Assembly: GCF_000382405.1 (NCBI RefSeq)
Contig: NZ_KB908263.1
Span: forward strand, 62,001 to 126,000
Origin: Mycobacterium sp. 141
GTDB lineage: Bacteria; Actinomycetota; Actinomycetes; Mycobacteriales; Mycobacteriaceae
Direction: 5' to 3'
DNA length: 64,000 bases
The notes under the pieces were generated by a model. That model was not told the origin of the DNA and made no database searches. It saw nothing but the letters and a program-made list of their open reading frames with translations. Made by a program: the position numbers and the translations under genes. Of this stretch, positions 46,309-55,003 are shown piece by piece (position 1 is the stretch's first letter; each line of letters begins with the position of its first letter).

Positions 46309-46352
46309 CCCGGCCACCAAATTTTACCTAGTCAGCGCGCAATCTGCTCCGT

Positions 46353-46637
46353 TCAGGTGGCGCCGAGATCCGCGCGCAGTTGCGCCTCGTCGACCTCCCA
46401 GTACCCGTGCTCGACGCCGTTGAGCAAGATCACCGGCAGCAGGTCGCCGTACTGTGCCCGCAACGAGGTGTCGCCCGCGGCGGCTTCGACGTCGACGTCG
46501 GTGGTCACGAGCGCGAAACCGAGCTCGTCCCGCAACGCGGCCAGCTGCTCGGCGGCTGATCCGCACAGGCTGCAGCCCGCGCGGATCAGCAACGTCACGG
46601 TGTGCCGGCCGGGTACGCCGGAATGCGGATGCTCCAC
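46353..46637 (-). CDS. Glutaredoxin-like protein (Rv0508-like)
   Basis: 94 residues, thioredoxin fold: VTLLIRAGCSLCGSAAEQLA with a CSLC redox motif, VTTDVDVEAAAGDTSLRAQY, and LLPVILLNGVEHGYWEVDEA with the cis-Pro. It belongs to the glutaredoxin-like DUF836 group. The 60-base gap to hemA contains the palindrome, so it may be a separate unit. Divergent from serB1. Cytoplasmic redox role; target unknown. Confidence 0.85.
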   Translation of the reverse strand: MEHPHSGVPGRHTVTLLIRAGCSLCGSAAEQLAALRDELGFALVTTDVDVEAAAGDTSLRAQYGDLLPVILLNGVEHGYWEVDEAQLRADLGAT

Positions 46638-46675
46638 ACCGCCAGTATCCGGGCTCCGTGACCTAGGGTGAATCC

Positions 46676-47578
46676 GTGTCCGAGACCGGTAATGCCGATG
46701 CGCCCCAGGAGCTTGCTGCTGAGGCCAGCGCCGAGGTGGCGGTCACCGAGCTGGAGACCGAAGCGACCGAATCCGGCACAGGCACCACGACGGCGCTGCC
46801 CCCGCCGGACCTGACCGCAGCGGCGTTCTTCGACGTCGACAACACGTTGGTGCACGGCTCGTCCCTGGTGCACTTCGCCCGGGGGCTGGCCGCGCGCAAG
46901 TACTTCACCTACAGCGACATCCTCGGGATTGTCTACGCGCAGGCCAAGTTCCAGCTCACCGGCAAGGAGAACAGCGACGACGTCGCCGAGGGCAAACAGA
47001 AGGCCCTTGCGTTCATCGAAGGCCGGTCCACCGCCGAGCTCGCCGAGCTCGGCGAGGAGATCTACGACGAGATCATCGCCGACAAAATCTGGCCGGGCAC
47101 CCGCGCGCTGGCGCAGATGCACCTCGACGCGGGCCAGCAGGTGTGGCTGGTCACCGCGACTCCGTACGAGCTGGCAGAGACCATCGCAAAACGCCTCGGA
47201 CTCACCGGCGCGCTGGGCACCGTCGCCGAGTCGGTCGACGGAGTGTTCACCGGCCGGCTGGTGGGCGACATCCTGCACGGCGCGGGCAAGGCCCACGCGG
47301 TGCGCTCGCTGGCCATCCGCGAGGGCCTGAACCTGCGCCGGTGCACGGCCTATTCGGACAGTTTCAACGATGTGCCGATGCTGTCGCTGGTGGGCACGGC
47401 GGTGGCGATCAATCCCGATGCCGCGCTGCGGGACGTGGCCCGCGAACGCGGCTGGGAGATCCGCGATTTCCGCACCGCGCGCAAGGCCGCCCGGATCGGG
47501 GTGCCCTCGGCATTGGCCCTCGGCGCCCTCGGTGGTGCGCTGGCCGCGGTGGCCTCGCGGCGTCACGACTTTCGCTGA
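46676..47578 (+). CDS. serB1: HAD-IB family hydrolase (SerB1-like)
   Basis: 300 residues. After a 45-residue acidic, probably disordered start, [20 protein letters not shown] carries the nucleophile motif Dx[23 protein letters not shown] is motif [14 protein letters not shown] the Lys region and [17 protein letters not shown] motif IV. A C-terminal hydrophobic helix ([16 protein letters not shown]) may anchor it to the membrane. Annotated as a phosphoserine phosphatase in M. tuberculosis (Rv0505c), but it belongs to the HAD-IB subgroup whose substrates are often lipid phosphates, so the SerB function is not assured. Start is GTG at 46676. Confidence 0.87.
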   Translation: MSETGNADAPQELAAEASAEVAVTELETEATESGTGTTTALPPPDLTAAAFFDVDNTLVHGSSLVHFARGLAARKYFTYSDILGIVYAQAKFQLTGKENSDDVAEGKQKALAFIEGRSTAELAELGEEIYDEIIADKIWPGTRALAQMHLDAGQQVWLVTATPYELAETIAKRLGLTGALGTVAESVDGVFTGRLVGDILHGAGKAHAVRSLAIREGLNLRRCTAYSDSFNDVPMLSLVGTAVAINPDAALRDVARERGWEIRDFRTARKAARIGVPSALALGALGGALAAVASRRHDFR

Positions 47579-47649
47579 GCGACCTGGGCGCGGGGCGCGC
47601 TGATAGGCTTCGGCCCGCCAGGCACGTTTGAGCGGGAGAGCGCGAGCAC

Positions 47650-48180
47650 ATGAGTATCGCCAGCGACATCATCGGGACCCACTTTCGGTACCCCGACTAT
47701 TTCGAGGTCGGCCGGGAGAAGGTCCGTGAATTCGCCAACGCGGTCAAGGACGACCATCCCGCCCACTTCACCGCGGAGGCGGCCAAGGAGTACGGTCACG
47801 ACGCGGTTGTGGCGTCGGTGACCTTTCTGGCGGTGGCCGGGCGCCGGGTCCAGCTGGAACTGTTCGACAAGTTCGACATCCCGATCAACCTGGAGCGGGT
47901 GCTGCACCGGGACCAGAAGCTGATCTTCCATCGTCCGATCATGGTCGGTGACCGGCTGTGGTTCGACTCCTACCTGGACTCCGTCATCGAGTCGCACGGG
48001 ACCGTGATCTGTGAGGTTCGCGCCGAGGTGACCGACGACGACGGCAAACCGGTGGCCACCAGCATCGTCACGATGCTGGGCGAAGCCGCGCACCCCGACG
48101 AGGCGGGTGAGATCAGCTCGCAGATCGCCGCGGCGCGCGACGCCGCGATCGCCAAGATGATTGCTGGGCAAAACGCCTGA
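47650..48180 (+). CDS. hadD: (3R)-hydroxyacyl-ACP dehydratase subunit HadD-like
   Basis: 176 residues with a hot-dog fold. [20 protein letters not shown] and [20 protein letters not shown] match the FAS1_DH_region / MaoC-like N-terminal dehydratase group of HadA and HadC. The positional ortholog Rv0504c has been described as HadD, a FAS-II dehydratase component needed for some mycolic acids in M. smegmatis. It lacks the canonical Asp-His dyad segment at the usual place, so it may need a partner subunit. Ends 18 bases before an interspersed repeat. Confidence 0.85.
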   Translation: MSIASDIIGTHFRYPDYFEVGREKVREFANAVKDDHPAHFTAEAAKEYGHDAVVASVTFLAVAGRRVQLELFDKFDIPINLERVLHRDQKLIFHRPIMVGDRLWFDSYLDSVIESHGTVICEVRAEVTDDDGKPVATSIVTMLGEAAHPDEAGEISSQIAAARDAAIAKMIAGQNA

Positions 48181-48198
48181 GCGTGCCTCACCATCCCC

Positions 48199-48262
48199 CG
48201 CGAGAAGACGTGTAGGTACCCCGACACGCCGTTTTTCGGGTACTGCAGTGTCTGCTCGGCGG
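48199..48262 (+). repeat. Interspersed palindromic repeat, copy 4
   Basis: 64 bp starting CGCGAGAAGAC and ending TGTCTGCTCGGCGG, core GGTACCCCGACACGCCG. It lies between the convergent ends of hadD and the acyltransferase gene, a position suited to a bidirectional terminator. Confidence 0.85.
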
Positions 48263-48269
48263 AGAAAAG

Positions 48270-49337
48270 TCAGCCGAAGAACATGTTCCGGCGGCCGGCC
48301 AGCAGCTGGTAGAGCGTCTGCTGAATGGTCTCGCGAACCTGGTCGGTCAGCTCGAAGGTGACCATCGGATCGTCGGCCGCACTCTCGTCGTAGCCCGCCG
48401 TCGCGATCGGCTCCCCGAACTGGATGTGCCACTTGGACGGCAGCGGGACCAGCCCGGCCGGACCGGCCAGCGGGAACAACGGCGTGACCGGGAAGTACGG
48501 CAGGCCCAGCAACCGGGCGAGCAACTTCACGTCGGCGACCATGGGGTAGATCTCCTCGGAGCCCACGATCGAGCACGGCACGATGGGTGCCTTGGCCCGC
48601 AGCGCCGCGGAAACGAAGCCGCCACGGCCGAAACGCTGCAGCTTGTAACGGTCTTTGAAGTTCTTGCCCAGGCCCTTGAAGCCTTCCGGGAACACCGCGG
48701 TGAGCTCGCCGTTGGCCAACAGCCGGTGTGCATCGGTGGTGCAAGCCACGGTGTGACCCGCCTTGCGGGCGAGCTGGCCCAGCATCGGCAGGTCGAAAAC
48801 CAGGTCGGCGGCAAGCAGTCGCAGATCGCGGTGCGCAGGGTGGTGGTCGTGCACCGCCACCGAAGTCATCAGCCCGTCGAACGGCAACACCCCGGCGTGG
48901 TTGGCGACGATCAGCGCGGCGCCGGTCTCGGGCAGGTTCTCGATACCGGACACCTCGACCCGGAACCATGACCGGAAAAGTACTCTCAGCAAAGGCAGAA
49001 AGATAGCGTTGGTGAGGTGTTCGTCGAAGCCGAACTCGTCGACGGCGTAGTCGCCGGCCATCCGTTTGCGGACGAATTCGCCCACCGCGGCGATCTGCCT
49101 GGCAAGCTCGGTCGGGGTGTCGTCGACGATCGGCGCACCCGACGCGAAGCCCCGTCGTTCGTCGATCTCACGCACCACGGCCGCGAGCTGTTCTGCGGAT
49201 GCGTGCATGCCGGGATCAGCCAGCACAGACGGATGCCGCCGAGCGCTCTCGGACCGTTGAGCCATCCGGCGCGCTGCTGTCGCGCGATTTGAATTCCCAT
49301 GTAGCGGAATGACTTTGGCCTTAGGTTCGCCCGCCAC
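48270..49337 (-). CDS. 1-acylglycerol-3-phosphate acyltransferase-like protein (Rv0502-like)
   Basis: 355 residues. The PlsC-type core begins at about residue 115. The catalytic HX4D motif is NHAGVLPFDGLM, with later motifs ELTAVFPEGFKGLGKNF and KAPIVPCSIVGSEEIYPM. The first 110 residues are polar and partly disordered. It transfers acyl chains to a phospholipid or related acceptor at the membrane. Ortholog of Rv0502; same-strand gene 36 bases upstream is galE2. Confidence 0.87.
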   Translation of the reverse strand: MAGEPKAKVIPLHGNSNRATAARRMAQRSESARRHPSVLADPGMHASAEQLAAVVREIDERRGFASGAPIVDDTPTELARQIAAVGEFVRKRMAGDYAVDEFGFDEHLTNAIFLPLLRVLFRSWFRVEVSGIENLPETGAALIVANHAGVLPFDGLMTSVAVHDHHPAHRDLRLLAADLVFDLPMLGQLARKAGHTVACTTDAHRLLANGELTAVFPEGFKGLGKNFKDRYKLQRFGRGGFVSAALRAKAPIVPCSIVGSEEIYPMVADVKLLARLLGLPYFPVTPLFPLAGPAGLVPLPSKWHIQFGEPIATAGYDESAADDPMVTFELTDQVRETIQQTLYQLLAGRRNMFFG

Positions 49338-49373
49338 GTCGATACCTTCTCCCCACCCCGGTAAAGCTGATAG

Positions 49374-50489
49374 TCATCGTCCCCAACGCTGCGCCATCGC
49401 CACGGCGCTACTCTCCATCGAGCGTACCCATCGCGGGTCGAGGATCGATGTCAAACCACGACCCCGGACGTAATCGTCGAATGCCTCGGCCGTCGTCCAC
49501 TTTGGACTGTAGCCCAGATCCCTGTGCATACGCGCAGTGTCCATGACCCGGCCGTAGCTGAGATAGTTCAGCTGTTCCCGGTCGAGTTCGGTGCTGTGGG
49601 TCGCCCGGCTCAGCGAATCCGCAACGGCCAGTGCCGAACGTGGCACCGGCAGTGGCAGCCGGCCCGATCGACGGATGGCCTGGCTCATCATGATGATGCC
49701 CGAGCCACCGATGTTGAACGTGCCGGGCCTACCCGCGACCGTGGCCCGCTCCAATGCCCCCAGCGCGTCCTGCTCGTGCAACAGCTGCAGCCGGGCGTCA
49801 TGCCCGATCACCGTGGGCACGACCGGGCCGGCCAGGTACCGCGACAGCGCGGTGTCCATCGCGGGCCCGATCATGTTGGCAAGCCGCAGGATGGTCACCG
49901 CGATATCGGGACGCCGCCGGGCCAGCCCGCGGGCATACCCCTCGATGTCGATGCTGTCGCGCGCGAACCCTTCGCCGGGCGGCCGGCGGGCGCTGGTGTC
50001 CTCGGTGAACATCACCGGGTCGCGAGAACTCGAGCCGTACACCTCGGAGGTCGACTTCAGCACCACCCGGCGTACCGACGGTGTCTTCTGACAAGCTGCG
50101 AACAGCTGGATCGCACCCATCACGTTGAGTTCCTTCAACGTGGCTCGGCCGCCGGATCGGGGCGCGTACGACGCAGCCGCGGCATGCACCACGGTGTCGA
50201 CGTCCCCGTTCCGGATCACCTTGGCGATGAACGGGTTACGGATATCGGCCCGGACGAACTCGGCCCGACCCATCCGACGGAGCAGATCCTTGCTCGGCGT
50301 GATCGCGTCTACCGCGATCACATGGCTGATCAACGGATTCTGCGCCAGCCTCGCGGTCAGATAACCGCCGAGGAACCGGCAGGCCCCCGTGACCAGAACC
50401 ACCTTGGGATGGGGCGCCGCGTCGGTGGATTCTGTGCCACCTGAACCACCGGTGTTGCCTGGCGAGCGCCCTCGACCATCAGAATCCAT
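49374..50489 (-). CDS. galE2: NAD-dependent epimerase/dehydratase (GalE2-like)
   Basis: 371 residues. VVLVTGACRFLGGYLTARLA near residue 30 is a variant of the GxxGxxG motif (GACRFLGG). SSSRDPVMFTEDTSARRPPG and the region after it lack the textbook YxxxK, which is here RDSIDIEGYARGLARRRPDI, so catalysis may differ from true UDP-galactose epimerases. A 27-residue Gly/Ser-rich start precedes the fold. Ortholog of Rv0501. Located after the bS22 gene. Confidence 0.85.
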   Translation of the reverse strand: MDSDGRGRSPGNTGGSGGTESTDAAPHPKVVLVTGACRFLGGYLTARLAQNPLISHVIAVDAITPSKDLLRRMGRAEFVRADIRNPFIAKVIRNGDVDTVVHAAAASYAPRSGGRATLKELNVMGAIQLFAACQKTPSVRRVVLKSTSEVYGSSSRDPVMFTEDTSARRPPGEGFARDSIDIEGYARGLARRRPDIAVTILRLANMIGPAMDTALSRYLAGPVVPTVIGHDARLQLLHEQDALGALERATVAGRPGTFNIGGSGIIMMSQAIRRSGRLPLPVPRSALAVADSLSRATHSTELDREQLNYLSYGRVMDTARMHRDLGYSPKWTTAEAFDDYVRGRGLTSILDPRWVRSMESSAVAMAQRWGR

Positions 50490-50518
50490 CGACTTAGCCT
50501 AACGGCCGGGCCTGAAAG

Positions 50519-50620
50519 CTACTTGCCGAGCTTTCTGCGCTGCACCCGAGTGCGTCGAAGCAGCTTGCGGTGCTTCTTCTTCGACATGCGCTTACGACGC
50601 TTCTTGATGACTGAACCCAT
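50519..50620 (-). CDS. Small ribosomal subunit protein bS22
   Basis: 33 residues from ATG at 50618-50620: [20 protein letters not shown] followed by a basic [12 protein letters not shown] end. This Lys/Arg-rich AURKAIP1/COX24-domain peptide is the actinobacterial bS22, seen in mycobacterial 70S structures near the decoding region. Positional counterpart of Rv0500B. Preceded by a strong hairpin and the BldC-like gene. Confidence 0.92.
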
Positions 50621-50654
50621 AAATCCCGGTGACTCCGCTACCTAGACAGCTATT

Positions 50655-50685
50655 GGTTGACCCGGTCACTTTACCCGGGTCAACC
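50655..50685 (-). terminator. Perfect 11-base hairpin between the HTH gene and bS22
   Basis: GGTTGACCCGG (50655-50665) and CCGGGTCAACC (50675-50685) form an 11-bp stem with a nine-base loop. It lies 25 bases after the HTH gene stop and 35 bases before the bS22 start. No U-run follows. It could terminate the HTH transcript or attenuate bS22. Confidence 0.65.
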
Positions 50686-50709
50686 AGGGAAACAGAAAAC
50701 GGCTGCCGC

Positions 50710-50940
50710 TTAGCCCGCGTCGAAGTAGGAGGTCTCCAGCAGATCGTGGACCGCCTTGGCATGCACGCGGAACGAGCGCCCCACCCGTACCGCAGGCAAC
50801 TCGCCGTTGTGCACCAACCGGTACACCGTCATCTTCGACACCCTCATCAGGTTCGCCACCTCGGCGACTGTGAGAAATTGAGCTCGAGGCTGACCGTCGC
50901 CAGCCGAATCCCGCGCCGATGGCCCGTTCATAGACGTCAT
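50710..50940 (-). CDS. BldC/excisionase-like small helix-turn-helix protein
   Basis: 76 residues with one MerR-type winged HTH: FLTVAEVANLMRVSKMTVYR, LVHNGELPAVRVGRSFRVHA, the pattern of BldC and phage excisionases. BldC-type proteins bind DNA cooperatively at direct repeats and regulate development or metabolism in actinobacteria. Positional counterpart of Rv0500A. No phage genes are nearby, so it is a chromosomal regulator. Confidence 0.9.
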   Translation of the reverse strand: MTSMNGPSARDSAGDGQPRAQFLTVAEVANLMRVSKMTVYRLVHNGELPAVRVGRSFRVHAKAVHDLLETSYFDAG

Positions 50941-51078
50941 CGCAACCCAATCAATCAGGCACGGACAGTTCCAGCGGCTTCCCCACCGCTGGCACCAATC
51001 CGCGCATACAAAGGGAGAATAGCGTGGCAGGTGGGGTTACTGCGACGGGTGTGGGCTAATCCGTCGGAAATTACCTAA

Positions 51079-51936
51079 TTACTCTGCTGTAATTCCTAGC
51101 TGCTCAGAACGTGTTTTCGCAGCCTCGACGGCGTTGGCCAGAGCCGCCCGGAACCCGCCGCGCTCGAGTTCACGCAGCCCAGCGGCAGTGGTGCCGGCCG
51201 GGGAGGTCACCATGGCGCGCAGCGACGCAGCCGTGGTGTCCAGCGCGGCGCCTCCGGCGGCATTCACCTCATCGAGGCGTTCCAGCAGCATCGCGGCCGA
51301 TCCGGCCATCGTCTGAACCACCAGATCCGTCGCCACCGCACGCGACAACCCGGACGCCACGCCGGCATCCACGAGTGCCTCGACCATCAGGAAGAAGTAC
51401 GCCGGCCCAGAACCCGAGACCGCCGTGACGGCGTCCAGTTGCGCCTCGGCGACGGTGATGACCCCGCCGACGGCGTCGAAGATTGCCGCGACCTCTTTGA
51501 GCTGTTCGGGGGTGGCGAATCGCCCGGGAGCCATCGCGCTGATGCCGCCGCCGACCAGGATGGGCGTATTGGGCATGACGCGGATCACGGGTGCTCCAGC
51601 GGGCAGTTTGGCCTCGTAGAAGGGGGTGCCCACGCCTGCGGCGATGGAGACGAACACCTGCTCGGTCTCACCCTCGGCCTGTGCCGCGACGCCGGCGATC
51701 TCGTCGACCACGGATTCCACATCGCTGGGCTTGACCGCGACGACGACGTAGGCGGCGTTATCCGCGGCGTCGGCCACTGAGGTGACCAGCACCGAGTACT
51801 TCTCCGCCAGATACTTGGCCCGGTCGGGATGCTTCTCGGCGACCACCAGATCCTTGACCTGCCGCCCAGCCCGTAACAAGCCGGACAGCAGGGCTTCGCC
51901 CATGCTTCCGCCACCGATGATCGCGATTCTCGACAT
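51079..51936 (-). CDS. proC: Pyrroline-5-carboxylate reductase
   Basis: About 285 residues from ATG at 51936 (MSRIAIIGGGSMGEALLSGL). Last step of proline synthesis, NADPH-dependent. IIGGGSMGEALLSGLL is the dinucleotide motif, VRVMPNTPILVGGGIS and VSGSGPAYFFLMVEALVDAG are family motifs, and AGGAALDTTAASLRAMVTSP, then GTTAAGLRELERGGFRAAL, is the P5CR signature. An in-frame ATG four codons upstream is possible but unneeded. Ortholog of Rv0500. Confidence 0.95.
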   Translation of the reverse strand: MSRIAIIGGGSMGEALLSGLLRAGRQVKDLVVAEKHPDRAKYLAEKYSVLVTSVADAADNAAYVVVAVKPSDVESVVDEIAGVAAQAEGETEQVFVSIAAGVGTPFYEAKLPAGAPVIRVMPNTPILVGGGISAMAPGRFATPEQLKEVAAIFDAVGGVITVAEAQLDAVTAVSGSGPAYFFLMVEALVDAGVASGLSRAVATDLVVQTMAGSAAMLLERLDEVNAAGGAALDTTAASLRAMVTSPAGTTAAGLRELERGGFRAALANAVEAAKTRSEQLGITAE

Positions 51937-51979
51937 GGGCCACAGCATTGCATGACCGACCGCGGACCGAACCGACGCC

Positions 51980-52825
51980 TCAGCGCATCAGATGGGCCCG
52001 GGCGAACTGCAGTGACTCGGTCAACAGCGCGTCCCGCTCGGTGGTCGTGCGTGCGCTGGACGTGGTGACCTCCAGGATCACGTGCCCCGAGAAATCCCCA
52101 CCCGCCAGCATCTGGCACACCTCGGCGGTGGGCTGGGTACCGCGGCCGGGGACCAGGTGCTCGTCGGTTGATGCGCCGTTGCCGTCGCACAGGTGCAGAT
52201 GCACCAACCCGTCACCCATCCGGCGGGCCATGTCCAGTGCGTCGGTGCCCGCGGTCGCACTGTGGCTGAGGTCGAGCGTGTAGTGGGCGTGATTGCCGTC
52301 CAGCGGGTCGTAGGACGGAGCGAACGCGGAGATGCCGGGTCCTGGCTTACCGCCGCGCTTTCGCATCCTCTCGATGGACGTTGAGCCCGCGCCGAAGAAG
52401 CGGTCGGAGCGAAACGGGAACATGTTCTCCACCGCGATCATCACGTCGCTGTCGGCCTCAAGCGCCGCCACCTGCTCGCTGAATCCGTCGGCGTAGCGGC
52501 GCTGCCAGCGGAATGGCGGATGCACCACGACGGTCTGGGCACCCAGCTGTTCGGCGGCGCGCACGCTGCGTTCGAGCTTGGGTATCGGATTGGCACCCCA
52601 CACGCGCTGGGAGATCAGCAGGCACGGCGCATGCACCGACAGCACCGGCATGTCGTAGCGAGTGGACATGGCCGCAATGGCTTCTATGTCCTGGCTGACG
52701 GATTCCGCCCACACCATGAGTTCGACGCCGTCGTACCCGAGCCGGGCCGCGTGTTCGAAAGCGGCCTCGGTCCTCAGTGGATAGACCGAGGCAGTGGACA
52801 GGCCGACCTTGATGGCAGGGCGCAC
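51980..52825 (-). CDS. Sugar phosphate isomerase/epimerase (xylose isomerase-like TIM barrel)
   Basis: 281 residues of the AP endonuclease 2 / xylose isomerase-like superfamily. VGLSTASVYPLRTEAAFEHA at the start, PVLSVHAPCLL, QTVVVHPPFRW, IAVENMFPF and GLVHLHLCDGNG supply the usual metal-binding His, Glu and Asp at strand ends. Substrate unknown. Positional counterpart of Rv0498, between proC and the Rv0497-like gene. Confidence 0.85.
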   Translation of the reverse strand: MRPAIKVGLSTASVYPLRTEAAFEHAARLGYDGVELMVWAESVSQDIEAIAAMSTRYDMPVLSVHAPCLLISQRVWGANPIPKLERSVRAAEQLGAQTVVVHPPFRWQRRYADGFSEQVAALEADSDVMIAVENMFPFRSDRFFGAGSTSIERMRKRGGKPGPGISAFAPSYDPLDGNHAHYTLDLSHSATAGTDALDMARRMGDGLVHLHLCDGNGASTDEHLVPGRGTQPTAEVCQMLAGGDFSGHVILEVTTSSARTTTERDALLTESLQFARAHLMR

Positions 52826-52847
52826 GAGGTAACTGTCTACCGGCTTA

Positions 52848-53897
52848 TCAGCTCGCCTGCAGTAGTGCCAGAGGCCCGAACGTGACTAGCGCACCCACGG
52901 CCACCGCGGTCAGGGTGCTGCCGATGTCCTCGGTCTTGCGGACCACCCGCACTCCCCCGGCCAGGCCGAGAATGACCAGGACGCCGAGCATCAGCGCGAC
53001 GATGGTGTTCCACTTCCACAGCTGATCGAACGCGATGAACAGGCCGGCCCCGAAGGCCACCGCGATGATGCACTGACCGACCACCCACAAGCCTCGCACC
53101 ACAGTCGAGCCGCCCGATGCGGTCCCGGAGTCATCTTCATCGTGTTCATCGTGCTCGTCGAGATCGTGGGTTTCGTCGGGCTCGGCGTCGTCGTCGGGCT
53201 CATCGTGCTCGTCACGGTCGTCGAGATCGATGTCCTCGGGCCCGGGGCCGCGCCGACGGTCCACGTCTTCGGCGACTGACTGGCCGCCGAAGAGCGGACC
53301 CAGCGTAGAGCCCAGATACGTGGGCCGGTTGTCGTCTTCGGTGGAATCGTCGTCGTCTTCTGTCTCGTCCAGGAAATCCGGACTCATGCGCTCGGCCCCG
53401 GTGCCCGACGGCCGGTAGTCACGCAGCGCACTCTGGTACTGCGGTCGGCGCGTGCTCGGCTTGAACTCGACCGGCTCCGGATCGGCGTCGCGCGCCTCCA
53501 GGTGGGCCTGGTAGTCGCTTTCCGCGTCGGTCACCGCATCGGCCGGGACCTCGGACTGCGCTTCCGCGTCGTCGGTCTCGTCGGTCGCGTCAGTCCCATC
53601 GGCCTCGTCGGACTCGGACGGGACGACACTGACCACCTCGGCGTCATCCGGCGCGGTCGGCTGCTTCGTCTCGTTCGTCTCGGCAGGCTGCTCCGCGGGA
53701 GATTCCTCCGGCTCGTCGGCCCGTTCTACGACGATCGGGATCTCACCGGTGAGTTCGGCGACCGTCACGGCGTCGCTGTTGCCCCGGCGCCGCCGCCGGC
53801 GTCCGCCGACGGGCGGCGCGCCGATGGTGCCGTTCTTTGCCAGCAGTTCCGCAACCGAGATCGGCCGGGTGGCGAGGCTGTCTTCTGGTCCAGTCAT
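52848..53897 (-). CDS. Acidic membrane protein (Rv0497-like)
   Basis: 349 residues. Residues 1-260 are polar, Asp/Glu-rich and probably disordered, with long acidic runs (DRDEHDEPDDDAEPDE). The C-terminal 90 residues hold about three transmembrane helices (VVGQCIIAVAFGAGLFIAF, TIVALMLGVLVILGLAGGV, TAVAVGALVTFGPLALLQ). An N-terminal RRRRRR-type stretch follows VGG. The acidic cytoplasmic domain may bind a partner protein; function unknown. Overlaps nothing and lies 30 bases from the Ppx/GppA gene. Confidence 0.8.
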   Translation of the reverse strand: MTGPEDSLATRPISVAELLAKNGTIGAPPVGGRRRRRRGNSDAVTVAELTGEIPIVVERADEPEESPAEQPAETNETKQPTAPDDAEVVSVVPSESDEADGTDATDETDDAEAQSEVPADAVTDAESDYQAHLEARDADPEPVEFKPSTRRPQYQSALRDYRPSGTGAERMSPDFLDETEDDDDSTEDDNRPTYLGSTLGPLFGGQSVAEDVDRRRGPGPEDIDLDDRDEHDEPDDDAEPDETHDLDEHDEHDEDDSGTASGGSTVVRGLWVVGQCIIAVAFGAGLFIAFDQLWKWNTIVALMLGVLVILGLAGGVRVVRKTEDIGSTLTAVAVGALVTFGPLALLQAS

Positions 53898-53927
53898 GTC
53901 CTGTATTGCCTTTGGGGCTAGCTATTC

Positions 53928-54899
53928 CTAACGTCCAACATCCCGCGTCGGTGTCTGCACCAGGGCGGTGCCGTCGGCCTCGCTGTCGAGTTTCCGCAGA
54001 ATCAGCCCCTCCCGCAACGCCCACGGGCAAATATCGACTGATTCGACTTCGAGGGCCCGCATGCTGGCTTCAGCTACCAAAGCTCCGGCCACGATCTGTG
54101 GCGCCCGCTCGGCACTCACCCCTTCCAGTTCGGCACGGTCTGCCGCCGTCATCCTAGAGATGAAAGCTATGAGCTGTCTTAATCCGGCCGCGGTGAGTGT
54201 CCGCTTGACCCGCGGGCCCGCCCCCGAGGGTGCCGAACCCGTCAATCTGGCCAGTGATCGGAAGGTCTTCGAGGTGGCCACAGCCAGATCAGGACGACCG
54301 GCGGCGCCCATGGTCGTGCCGGCCTCGGACAGCTCGGTCGCGAGCCAATCCCGCAGCATCGCGACACGACGCCGGCCGGGTGGATCGTCGGGCAACCACT
54401 CCCGGGTCAACCGGCCTGCGCCCAGCGGCAGCGAGAGCGCCACCTCGGGCTCCTCGTCGACACCGCTGGAAAGTTCCAGCGAACCGCCGCCGATGTCGAT
54501 GTTGACGATCCGGCCCGCACTCCAGCCGTACCAGCGGCGCACCGCCAGGAACGTCAGCCGGGATTCGTCTACCCCGCTGAGCACGCGCAGGCTGACGCCG
54601 GTCTCCGACCGCACCCTGGCCAGCACGTCCTCGGAATTGGTGGCATCGCGCACCGCCGACGTGGCAAACGTCATGAGCTCGGCGCATCCGGAGCTGGTGG
54701 CGATTTTGGCGAACTCGTCGACGGTCTCGATCAGCTTGTCCGCACCGCGCCGGGTGAGCTTGCCGGACGAGTCGATGGCCTCGGCCAGCCGCAATGCCGC
54801 CTTGGTCGAACTCATCGGGGTCGGATGGCCACCGCGATGAGCGTCCACCACGAGTAGATGGACCGTGTTACTGCCCACATCGAGCACGCCTAACCGCAC
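53928..54899 (-). CDS. Ppx/GppA phosphatase family protein (Rv0496-like)
   Basis: 323 residues of the ASKHA fold. LGVLDVGSNTVHLLVVDAHR is the phosphate-1 motif, IVNIDIGGGSLELSSGVDEE the phosphate-2 motif. Single-domain members hydrolyse polyphosphate from the end or pppGpp. It is near senX3-regX3, which senses phosphate and controls related genes, a fitting neighbour. Start is GTG at 54899. Probably cytoplasmic. In M. tuberculosis Rv0496 (PPX1) acts on short-chain polyphosphate. Confidence 0.88.
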   Translation of the reverse strand: MRLGVLDVGSNTVHLLVVDAHRGGHPTPMSSTKAALRLAEAIDSSGKLTRRGADKLIETVDEFAKIATSSGCAELMTFATSAVRDATNSEDVLARVRSETGVSLRVLSGVDESRLTFLAVRRWYGWSAGRIVNIDIGGGSLELSSGVDEEPEVALSLPLGAGRLTREWLPDDPPGRRRVAMLRDWLATELSEAGTTMGAAGRPDLAVATSKTFRSLARLTGSAPSGAGPRVKRTLTAAGLRQLIAFISRMTAADRAELEGVSAERAPQIVAGALVAEASMRALEVESVDICPWALREGLILRKLDSEADGTALVQTPTRDVGR

Positions 54900-55003
54900 G
54901 CCCCAAACCTATCGGGTGACCTGTCGGCTTCCGTGCCCGGTACCGCCGAGACGCGATCGCGAAATAAGTCGGGTTCAGCCGGATACGAGTAGCGTTTCCG
55001 ACC

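Noticed and set aside
50629..51078. 149-codon plus-strand frame opposite the HTH gene
   Set aside because: It crosses the hairpin and the antisense of a clear helix-turn-helix gene, and has no domain signature.
53000..53700. Apparent plus-strand reading frame rich in Val/Val/Gly opposite the acidic Rv0497-like gene
   Set aside because: It is the complement of GAC/GAG-rich codons of the acidic protein and has no independent support.
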